Shown one piece after another: positions 35,940 through 44,622 of a stretch of 64,000 nucleotides of DNA (position 1 is its first letter; each line of letters starts with the position of its first letter). The translations under genes were made by a program, and so were the position numbers. This DNA is from Talpa occidentalis (lineage: Eukaryota > Chordata > Mammalia > Eulipotyphla > Talpidae), in assembly GCF_014898055.3 (NCBI RefSeq), contig NW_023602073.1, positions 23,483,784 through 23,547,783 on the forward strand, written 5' to 3'. Below the pieces are notes generated by a model. It was given only the letters and a program-made list of their open reading frames with translations. It was not told the origin of the DNA and ran no database searches.

Positions 35940-36070
35940 CAGCCAAAGCTACTGCAGCCTCGGTGGACCGGCCCACACACGATCATTCTCACCATGCCTA
36001 CAGCGGTAACACTTCTGGGACACCCCTCCTGGCACCATCTATCACGGGTCAAATGTGCCCCTGAAGACAA
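35940..36070 (+). pseudogene. Integrase C-terminal remnant
   Basis: WTGPHTIILTMPTAVTLLGH, then PSWHHLSRVK, matches the GPY/F-type C-terminal domain of gammaretroviral integrases. The N-terminal zinc-binding and catalytic core are not recognisable as intact segments upstream (35500-35930). Confidence -1.
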
Positions 36071-36079
36071 ACAGTATGT

Positions 36080-37250
36080 ATGTTTTAACCTGGGTCCTCT
36101 AGGATGTGCATTTCTTGTCAAAATCTCCCCTAGCTCAGTGTCATGTGTATGGAAATTCAAAGTTAGGGAGACCTTTGTCTCAGGATCCACTGAGACCATC
36201 CACTAGGTGGGTACTGCGGAGTGCCCACAGGCCGGATGCACAGCACCCATCACTCTCACCCTAACTCTTTCATCGATTAATAACCCTATGAACACCTTGT
36301 TTTGTTTCTTTACCATCAAACCTTAGATCACTGCAAAAATACCTATAGAGAATATGGGGGGTGCCCTTACCAGTCATGCACAGTGCATCTTCCAGACCAA
36401 GGGCAAATGTTCTCTCTGGTCCGTCATAATACGGGTTTCAATATGAATCAAGTTAGCTATGCTATTTCAGATCCTTGGGACCACCGTTGGGTACAGGGAG
36501 TCCAAGCCGCAGTGTGCACTGGCTGGCATTCCTACCCAGTGGCAACACTGTCCATCTCAAGGGAATATGTCCCGACACAAAATGCCACAGTCCTAGTCTC
36601 CCAGGACATCCTCCATTCAGAACAAATCCTATAAAATTAGCTAACATCATCAGGAAAGACCGAGACACCCTCAACCTGGATTCACATAATCCAAAATGCT
36701 ATAGCCTTCCTAAATGACTCTCTCAGGACTAATACCTCCTTGCTATCAAACTGATGCCCTTGTCAGCTTTCATTTCTGTACTTGGTCCCACAGTTAGCTC
36801 TGTACAGATGGTCTGAGCTAGGTTGGTTATTCTCACCACATCAGACTAAGCGGGCAGTCTTTCTTCCAATCATGGTTGGAATCAGCCTGGCATCATCGAT
36901 AGCAGCTGCAAGTATGGCAGGTGGGGCCCTGGAATACAGCCTGATTTCTGCCCAGGAATTTTATGAAAGAATACCTCCTTAGAAAAACCTATGTGTCTTT
37001 AGCATCATTACAAAGACAGCTCACCTCCCTGGCACAGGTCACTCTCCAAAACCGGTGGGCTCTGGACTTGTTAACAGCTAATAAAGGGGGTACCTGCCTG
37101 TTTCTCAGGGAAGAATGTTATTACTAGTAAAACCGGGGACTCCAATTCTCCGCTGACAAGGTTTAAAAATCCTATAGTGTCATGGCTCCTCCCACTCTTA
37201 GGGCCAATATTAATAATAACCTTATTTTTTTCTTTTTTCCTCCTTGCCTC
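36080..37250 (+). pseudogene. env remnant (surface and transmembrane parts)
   Basis: WKFKVRET near 36150 resembles the N-terminal WRFxVRET motif of class I Env. A Cys-bearing surface segment lies at 36302-36634. A hydrophobic fusion-peptide-like stretch after KRAVFLP is at about 36850-36930. [12 protein letters not shown] marks the ectodomain heptad region near 37050, and a membrane anchor (LLPLLGPILIITLFF) is at about 37185. Stops separate these pieces; no intact Env can be made. Confidence -1.
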
Positions 37251-37448
37251 CTAAAATTCACACAGGCTCGCATTGGGGAAATGTCTCCTACCACCTTTAA
37301 CCAACTCCTTCTCCACCCATATTCTCGCATCCCTGCAGAAAACCCTCATAACCAGGCCTGAGCCACCCCCTTGATCTTCGCCCCTTTTCAGCAGGAAGTA
37401 GCCAAAGAAAGAACCATCACCCCTTTTCCTATCAACAAAAGGCTGGTA

Positions 37449-37820
37449 TGAAAGGTCCATGCAGGAGGCCAGAATGCAGGAGCCAACCAGGAAGCCCACC
37501 TGGGGGGCAGGAATGTGGATACCTGCCTGGAGGACTCAGACAATGAGCCTCCCCCCTCTCCCTAGAGTCTCTTCTCAGACAAAGAACCTCTACCTGCCCC
37601 ACGAAACTCCCCCCACCAACAAACTTTTTTCCGCCATAGGAGCCCAACTTCCCACCTGACCCCTCCTTACCCTATAAAACCCTGCTTCTCCCTAACAACG
37701 TGCGCGGCTTCACTGTCCCCCACCTTGGGTGCGTGAGGTCCGCCCGGGGCGCAATAAACTTTCCCTCCCTTTGAGAAATGTGGCCTGGCTCTCCTTTTCT
37801 TTACCACGCCGAAACTTTCA
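37449..37820 (+). repeat. 3' LTR of the provirus (LTR family C)
   Basis: It runs from TGAAAGG to ACTTTCA, 372 bp, with TATAAAA and AATAAA at the same relative places as the 5' LTR. It is preceded by a weak purine stretch (AACAAAAGG). Confidence -1.
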
Positions 37821-38154
37821 CCAGTGTCTTTGACTTTGGCCTGGGGTGGGGGTGGAGTCCACAAAGCCTGTATGGAATTAGCTTTAGGACAGCCTTTTCC
37901 CCCTAACAAAGCCATAAGCAGGAGAAAACTCGGCTCCACGAAAAAACAACTTTGTTCCACCTAAACCTGCTTGTCTGCTGCCCACCCAGTTTTCCTGCCT
38001 AACCTCTCCTCACCCTATAAAAGGGACATGTCTCCCCACAAAGGGCGCAGCTTCACGGACCCCCACCTTGGGTCCGCCCGGGACCGCAATAAATTTTCCC
38101 TTCCTTTGAGAAATTTAGCCTGACTCTCCTTTTCTTACCGCTCGGAACCTTTCA
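37821..38154 (+). repeat. Repeated LTR-B end plus 3' part of LTR family A
   Basis: 37821-37909 repeats the end of the nested LTR-B (compare 31111-31199). 37910-37950 repeats the A-middle part seen at 31200-31241. 37951-38154 then completes the A LTR with TATAAAA, AATAAA and a CCTTTCA end. About 130 bp are therefore present on both sides of the provirus. Confidence -1.
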
Positions 38155-38569
38155 AGAACCCGTCTCCATGGCCCACATCTCCGCGTGCTGGAGGGAGGGA
38201 GCACAGCTGGGTCTTTCTCCCCCCTCAAATGTCCGGAGCCTTTAGGATGAGCGCAAAGCCCTTTTGACCTAAATGGCTCACCCTCCACCTGCCCCTTCCG
38301 CTCCAGCCTCAGCCTGAAGCCATCCTGACCCCTTGGGGGCCCAGAGCCTTTGAAAATCAGTTTTCCCTCCTCCCATCTCCCCACTGGTCTCCTTCCCACC
38401 AGGACCGCTGCCCCGCCCCATGGTAAGTTCTTCTCTGTGCGAAGCTGGGGCCCAGGACTGCCGGGCACCGGTTCTACCAGCCGGGAAGACGCTCAGAAAA
38501 CAATTCTGTAGATTTGAGTTGAGTTACTGAAGGAGTTGGTAGCTTGGATTTGCAACCTGAGCGTGGCGA

Positions 38570-39045
38570 TTTTACCAGGACACCAGAGGTGCGCAGACAC
38601 CCCCCACCCCCATCCCTTCTCCGCCCGCAGCGAGCCAGGAGGACAAAGGCCCTGGGGGCGAGGATCCCCGCCAGGGCGAGGCGCGCTGGGCGCCGCCCGC
38701 CCCAGGGCCCGCGTCCCTTTCCTTCTGCGCCACTGACCAGCGGCCATGGCCGGAGCCGGCATTTGTGTAAACATGGAGGTGGCCCCGCCTCTCGGGGCGC
38801 GCGTGCACCGAGGCGCTCCCGCGCCGGGGTCTCAGCTCCGGGTCTCCAAGGAGACAGTCTGGGGCTTGGGGAACGCCCCTCCCGCGCCCCAACTCCCGCC
38901 CCGCGCCCTGCCCAGCCGCGCGCCCACCTGGCTCTGTCGCCGCCGCGCTCCTCCGCGCTGTCAGCCTGGGGGCCAAATCTTCTTCCAGCTGCTTCCAGCT
39001 GGAGCCGCGGCGGGGGCGGGGCGGGGCGGGGCCCTTTCCTCCTCT
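38570..39045. promoter_or_regulatory. CpG island
   Basis: This stretch is dense in CG dinucleotides and GC boxes (GGGGCGGGGC), unlike the surrounding AT-rich repeat DNA. Long open frames run through it on both strands, as happens by chance in G+C-rich DNA. They show no conserved domain and are not annotated as coding. Confidence -1.
38928..39035 (-). promoter_or_regulatory. SERPINB9: Predicted SERPINB9 promoter and non-coding exon 1
   Basis: On the minus strand a run of GC boxes (39003-39030) is followed by a short G+C-rich leader that ends GCCAG followed by GTGGGC at 38928, a good donor. No TATA box is visible. SERPINB genes usually have a short non-coding first exon in a GC-rich promoter, and this is the only such sequence upstream of exon 2 in the right orientation. 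The exon's 5' limit is not resolved. It could instead serve an unseen transcript, so this call is inferred. Confidence -1.
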
Positions 39046-39083
39046 TAGTGCTGAGTTTTCTGGAGTTAGTGCCGGGTCCTTGT

Positions 39084-39606
39084 GTTATAGAGCAGCCCCG
39101 ATACAAAACGGGGTGCCTGACTGTGGGTCCTCACCCGCGCGCTTAAAAGGACTTATCAGGGGCCTCCCCGGTGGCGCAGCGGTTGGGCGCTGGGTTGCGA
39201 AGCTGCCCGCGGCCTCTGCCGCGCCGGTTCGATCCCCGGCTGCTCCCCGGCCACCGGAGGAGGGTCCCACATGGCGCGCAGACCTCTCCTGCCGCCCGCT
39301 GCTCCCCTCAGCAGTGTACTTCGGTTCTTCTGCCTGCTCTGCTCCCCGCTCTGGCTCTGGTGAATTCTCTCACCCTCCCGCGCTTCTGACTGTACCCAGT
39401 GCTTGTATAAAGAAAACAAACAAACAAATAAAGAAAGAAAGAAATAAAACATGCCTCTAAAAAAAAAAAAAAAAAGGACTTATCAATGCTCTACTGCAGG
39501 CACACGCAAAAGGTTAATAAAAGTTTTTTACAAGGGAAGGGGAAATGAGGAAATGTACAGCTCTGGGAGAATAGTGGGAGACAGACAAAGTTTTAAATGA
39601 GTCCTA
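39084..39606 (-). repeat. LTR family B, copy 5, truncated and split by a SINE
   Basis: Its end TGTTATAGAGCAGCCCC is intact at 39084. A young SINE interrupts it at 39159-39471. Similarity ends at about 39606, where a family D fragment is joined. Confidence -1.
39159..39471 (+). mobile_element. tRNA-derived SINE (young subfamily II)
   Basis: Perfect 14-bp duplication AAAAGGACTTATCA (39145-39158 and 39472-39485), inside LTR B copy 5. Confidence -1.
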
Positions 39607-39872
39607 CCTGATCCCCCTTCAGTTTCTACAAAGTTCCAGGTGGGTTTGCATTGGCAGCTGTACATGGTCAATTATGACATGGCTACATATTGAGAGGTAA
39701 GTTGTATAGTTGCATACCAAGGGTCAGCAGTCATGGGACCTCCCAGGTCCATCTTGCCTCATGGCAGCACATGATCTAAGATTCGTATCAGGGACTGAGT
39801 TGCATACCAGGAATTGAGCAAAAGGTTGTTACTAAGGTCCTCAGGCTGCTTATCCCAGGTCACCATGCTTCA
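39607..39872 (-). repeat. LTR-like repeat family D, copy 3, truncated at both ends
   Basis: It carries the TTTGCATTGGCAGCTGTACA and CAGGTCACCATGCTT blocks shared with copy 1. It is fused directly to LTR B on the left and LTR E on the right. Confidence -1.
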
Positions 39873-40760
39873 GCGTAGTCACAGGTGGGCAGAGCTATCA
39901 CTCTGGGAAAAATTTCACAGAGTTGCCCTTTCAGTGGCACTGGTGAGTTTCCCAGTGAGTTTCTCCACAAGAAAGAGACATTAGTTGGATCCAAAAGGAC
40001 AGGTTTATTATAAAAGAGAGAGAAGAATAAAGGACCCTTGCATAGACACAAGGGGGCAGAAGGAGCTGCCCCGAAAGGAACAGGTTTGCTGAGAGAGGCC
40101 TGCATGGTTGCAGGCAGGTGGCCTTGAGGAGAGCTCCCCCTGCTGAGGGAGGTCAGTGAAGAGAAGTCCCAGCAGGGTGCAGGTCATGGGCAGGCAGGAG
40201 GCTGCTGCCCTGCAGAGGGACAGGGTTGGCAGCAAGGAGTCCTGCATAGTCACAGATCAATAGAGGACTGCAGCCCCAAGCCAGGACAGAGATTACACTG
40301 ATACAGTCTGCTCTTTGGGAGGGGATCACTCCTTTGTGGAGTGATTCAGTTTTGTTGGTTTTGAATAACTATGTCAAATGTGAAAAGGACCAGAGATTCT
40401 GCAATGGCTCTCAATCTCCTCATCCTCACTTCAGGTCTGCATCCCTTGACAGCAGTTTGACACCTGTCTGTGCCTCAGCACATAAAGATTTTACTTTCTA
40501 TTGCTGGTTTAAGGACTATGTTAATCACTTCTACTGCCACCTCCTGGCTTTGCGTGAGCCAGGCTTCTGTGTTGCCCCCTTTCCAATTTTTCTACTCTTA
40601 TCACAGCACTATCATCATGTGGGAAAGATACATCATACCCATTATCGAATATTCTCCATTCCCTCCTCCCACCAGCCTTTGGCAGCTATGAAGCCATTTT
40701 CTGTCTCTCTCCGGTTGCTTATTGCAAGCATTTTAGTCAGAATAATACAATAGATTATGT
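39873..40760 (-). repeat. Long LTR family E, copy 2, truncated
   Basis: It begins inside the element and has the same order of blocks as the other two copies (AGACACAAGGGGGCAG, GGTTTGCTGAGAGAGGCC). Confidence -1.
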
Positions 40761-40837
40761 TAAGATCAAAACCAGTGTGGTCATAGAGATAAAGCTTCAT
40801 TGGTTTATTTTGCAGGACTGACCTTGACCTTGGTCAC

Positions 40838-41106
40838 TTTTTTTTTTTAAAGATTTACTTATTTATGCATACAAGAACTGGGGTACAGGCCAGAGGTGTG
40901 GGAGGTGAGAGGATTCACCAGAGGCAGAGTGGGAAACAGAACAGGCAGACTGACTGAAATACACTGCTAAGAGGAGCAGCAGGGAAACAGGAGAGGTCTG
41001 CTGTGCCATTAGGTAACTCCCTGCCCAGGGATTTTAGTCATGCTGCAGTGGCTGCAGATAGCTTCATAGGTTGTGTCTTAACCCCTTGTGCCACCAGGGA
41101 GGGCCT
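40838..41106 (-). mobile_element. tRNA-derived SINE (I)
   Basis: Full length; the head ends GCCACCAGGGAGGGCC. Confidence -1.
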
Positions 41107-41161
41107 ATAATGTCTTTAAAAAATAACTGGCTATTGTAACAAAATATAAAAATGTAGTATA

Positions 41162-41425
41162 GGGCCTCCCCTGGTAGCATAGCGGTTGAGCGCTGGGCAC
41201 GAAGCTGCCCACAGGCTCTGCAGCGCCAGTTCAATCCCCAGCCTCTGGGTGAGGGTCCCACATGGCGTGCAGACCTCTCCTGCCGCGCCCACTGCTCCCT
41301 TCAGCAGTGTGCTTTGGTCCCTCTGTCTGTTCTGCTCCCCACTCTGGCTCTGGTGAATTCTCTCACCCTCCTGCACTTCTGACTGTACCCAGTGCTTGTA
41401 TAAATAAATAAATAAATCTTTTTAA
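41162..41425 (+). mobile_element. tRNA-derived SINE (intermediate)
   Basis: Perfect 14-bp duplication AAAAATGTAGTATA (41148-41161 and 41426-41439). Confidence -1.
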
Positions 41426-41845
41426 AAAAATGTAGTATAGAGTTCAAGTGCATATGAAAACAAAAACATCAAGACTGACTGGCAGAGAATAAATGGAAGT
41501 ATATTGTTTTAAAGTTCTTATAAGTAAAGTGGTAAAGTATCATTTGAAAGTATATGACAAGATAAAAATGTATACTATATACCCAACCACTGTTATAACA
41601 AAATAGAGATAATGCTACAATGTAGATAAAAAGAAACAACAAAAAGTACTCACTTCAAACGAGGGGAGAATAGAGATATTTAACATAAAAAAATAGAAAA
41701 CAAACTGTAGGATGATAGACTTAAACATAATCATACTTATAGTTATTGTCGTGGGGAGATCAGGGTGAGGCCAGAGATTCAGAGATTGAAGACTTCACCA
41801 GACTAGAGAACAGAACAGGTGGATTTATTGAAATATACTGTTAAG

Positions 41846-42112
41846 GGGGGACCTCCCTTGTGGTGCAGGGGTTAAATCTCAGCACTATGAAGCTATCCGC
41901 AGCCACTGCAGCACAAGTTGGAGTTCAATCCCCGGCCAGGGAGATACTCACATGGCACAGCAGACCTCTCCTGTCTTGCCCACTGCTCTGCTCAGCAGTG
42001 TATTTTAGTACATCTGGCTGTTCTGATCCCCCACTCTGTCCCTGGTGAACCTCTCTCACCCCCACACCTCTGGCCTGCACCCCAGCTCTGGTATGCATAA
42101 ATATTTTTTTTT
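41846..42112 (+). mobile_element. tRNA-derived SINE (I) in an older element
   Basis: 14-bp duplication AATATACTGTTAAG (41832-41845 and 42113-42126). The host element itself resembles the reverse of the SINE body. Confidence -1.
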
Positions 42113-42429
42113 AATATACTGTTAAGAGAAGCAGCAGGTGAGGCAGGAGAGGTCTGTGCCCTAAGGAGGATTTAAGGCTCTCTTTTGTACTGTTTTCACA
42201 AGCTTTCTAACTTGGGGTGCAATTTGCACCAATATCTGCTGGGATGTCTGGTCTCAGGTACTGGCCTTTGACACAGAAACATGTTCTGGCATTTGCTTCT
42301 ACATTCCCAGAACTGGGCTGGTTTTTCAAGTTAATAGTGGTCAGTTTTATCACTTATTCCCAGGGCAACCTTATCCAGACCCTTATCTATTCCAGCCTTC
42401 CAAACATGCCTGCTAGGCCAGGAGTGGGG

Positions 42430-43010
42430 GCTTCGAATTTTTTTGTTAAATATAATTAATCTATATATATTTACATCATTGTTCATTTTTGTACAGTGTT
42501 TGCTTTCTCCTCTCAGATGTAGTCCCCATAGAATTCCCACCACCAATTCACCCAATACCATCGCCATAGTCCCTTATGCTCTTCCCTCCCCTTTTCTGAT
42601 CCCTCACTGTCCCTCTTCCCTGCAAAATGTCTCTGATTTATAGTTGCCTGCCAATATTTTTGTTATTATTTTTCCCCCATGATCTCTTATTTGGTTCCTC
42701 TATATTCCTCCTATAAGTGAAATCCTCCGATATTTTTCTTTTTCCTTTTGACTTAGTTCACTGAGCATTATCCCTTCTAGCTCCATCCATATTGCTGTGA
42801 ATGGCATGAGTTTATCTTTTTGATTGCTGAGTAGTGTCCATTGTGTACATATACCACATATTCTTTATTCAGTCATCTATTTTTGGGCATTTCTATTGTT
42901 TTCATATCTTACCTATGTAAACAGTGCTACCCTAAACATAGGGATGCAGATGTCCTTTTGAATTAATGTTTTTGTGTCCTTTGGGAGGATTCCTAGGGGG
43001 CTTTGATTTT
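42430..43010 (-). mobile_element. LINE-1 3' end fragment
   Basis: It is the reverse complement of L1 3' sequence: the TCCATCCATATTGCTGTGAA block mirrors the AACATGGATGGAGCTGGAAG region of the large L1. It directly precedes the large L1 but in the opposite orientation. Confidence -1.
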
Positions 43011-43531
43011 AAACTTACTAAATTGTACCCTGACAGTTATACTAATGTAAAGGTCTAAATAACCCAGTTAGAAAGAAGAGATTGTAAGATTGAATTAAAA
43101 AAGCAAGACTCAGCCATATACTGTATATGATAAATATCCTTTTACTATAAAAATATAAATATAGTCCATTTTAGACCAATGATCTTCGCATGCAGAACCA
43201 ACCTAGACTGTGTCGAGCTGGGAAAGGGCTGACCCAGAGCCAGAGCTGAGCTGAAAAGCCCCCACAAGCAAGGCCCCATCTGGCCGCCAGTCAGAGCCCA
43301 GAGGGGGAATCCAGCGATTTGGAGTCCAGCAGGCGATCCAGCCAGCACCAGGGCAGACTGTGGGACCGCAAAACCCACCTCTGGAATTAAACAAATACAG
43401 AAGAAGGAGATTTTCTATGACAGCAACCATTAACATATTCATAGTACCACTACCCGACTGGACTTCTGGTATAACAGTTTTGACTCAATTGGACCATCAG
43501 TTTCCAACATCCCAGAAAGAGCACACCAAAA

Positions 43532-44446
43532 AGATGCCAGCCAATACCAGTGACACAGTGTCCCAACACATAGGACAAATTAGAAAACTAGCAGCAGGGA
43601 GAAGAAAAGCTACAATGAACCAAGCAAGTCCTCAGGGGAAAGACACACAGCAAAACGAAAATTACCCACCAGATTGCAGCAATAGTGACTTGGAAGAACT
43701 TCTGAGCCTTCCAGATAGGGAATTTAAAATTGCCATGATTTAAAAACTGAGAGAAGTCATAAAGGAAAACAATGATAAGGGAAAAATAATCAATGATCAG
43801 AAGAATGAAATTGAGTCCCTAAAGAGGGAAGTGAAAGGAATGTGGGAGAGCAAAGGATTAATGGAAGAGCTAAAGAACTCCAGGAAAAGCAGAGAAAGCA
43901 GAATAGATGAAATGGAGGAACGAATAAGTACTCTTGAACACACAGAAATAAGGAACCAAAACAGAAAAGGAAAGAGAAGTACGAAGGAAAAAGAATGAAG
44001 AAAGACTTCAGGAACTATCTGACTCCAGGAGGAAATGAAAATAAGAGTTATAGGAATCCCAGAAGGAGAGGAGAGAGACCTAGGAACAGAGAAAATATTC
44101 AAGGAAATAATTGAAGAGAACTCCCCAAATGTGAAGAAGGAGCTGAAAATAGACATACAAGAAGCAAAAAGAACACCAAACTTCCATGATGAAAGGAAAA
44201 ATACAGCAAGACACATAATAGTAAAGCTCCCAAGAATCCAAGACAAGGAAAAAATAATGAAGCTGACAGGAGGGAAGAAACAGATAACATTCAAAGGAAA
44301 ACCAATCAGGCTGACATCAGACTTCTCTGAAGAAACACTACAAGCAAGGAGAGAGTGGCGGGACATAGTCAACAAACTCCAAGTTAACAAATGCCAACCA
44401 AGAATACTCTATCCCACAAGCTTTCCTTCATCTATGAAGAAAGAAT
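43532..44446 (+). pseudogene. LINE-1 ORF1 remnant
   Basis: It encodes the RNA-binding chaperone of L1. The C-terminal domain is recognisable (RVIGIPEGEERDLGTEKIFK, KRTPNFHDERKN, FKGKPIRLTSDFS). A stop after KIAMI at 43741 and a frame change near 43990 break it; the segment between is a coiled-coil-like stretch rich in Glu and Lys. Confidence -1.
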
Positions 44447-44622
44447 AAGGACCTTCCCAGACAAACAGACACTCCAGAATTTCATTACGACTAAACCCCC
44501 ACTCCAAAAAATACTACAAGAAGTCCTAAAGCCAGAACCAACAGAGGGATGAATAACAATTAAACAAGGGGAAAAAACAGTTATTTAAAAGAATAAATAA
44601 ATAAAATCAGAGGAAAGACAAA

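Larger units (their letters stand above)
31242..37820 (+). mobile_element. Class I endogenous retrovirus (HERV-F/H-like, tRNA-Phe primer), degraded provirus
   Basis: The order is 5' LTR, primer-binding site, gag remnant, protease, reverse transcriptase, RNase H, integrase tail, env remnant and 3' LTR, all on the plus strand. Every gene carries stops or frame changes, and key catalytic residues are replaced, so the copy cannot make its enzymes. The two LTRs differ at roughly one base in ten by eye. The host flanks on the two sides do not match as a simple insertion should (see findings). It sits antisense inside the presumed SERPINB9 intron 1. Confidence -1.
14749..39040 (-). other. SERPINB9: SERPINB9 gene, whole locus (stop codon to predicted promoter)
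   Basis: Six coding exons at 23801-23624, 22007-21870, 21536-21419, 19612-19470, 17565-17413 and 15153-14749 join in phase to 374 codons. The human protein is 376 residues from memory; the two-residue difference maps to one residue in exon 6 and one in the reactive loop. The family consists of nucleocytoplasmic serpins without signal peptide; this one blocks granzyme B and protects cytotoxic lymphocytes and antigen-presenting cells. The orthologue call rests on the reactive-loop signature VECCME, the C-terminus and gene order beside SERPINB6. The upstream limit assumes the CpG island holds exon 1. The polyadenylation site is not resolved among the repeats below 14.7 kb. Confidence -1.

Noticed and set aside
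38474..39146. Long open frames (up to 210 codons) on both strands over the CpG island
   Set aside because: G+C-rich DNA lacks stop codons by chance. No domain, splice pattern or codon bias supports coding; the island is better explained as a promoter.
39156..39460. Repeated 60-130-codon frames with WVQSEAREGERIHQSQS or similar text at many places
   Set aside because: They are the same SINE read in fixed frames on either strand, not proteins.
43417..43743. LINE-1 5' segment as a host gene
   Set aside because: It leads in frame into the ORF1 region of an L1 and is followed by ORF2; it is part of the retrotransposon.
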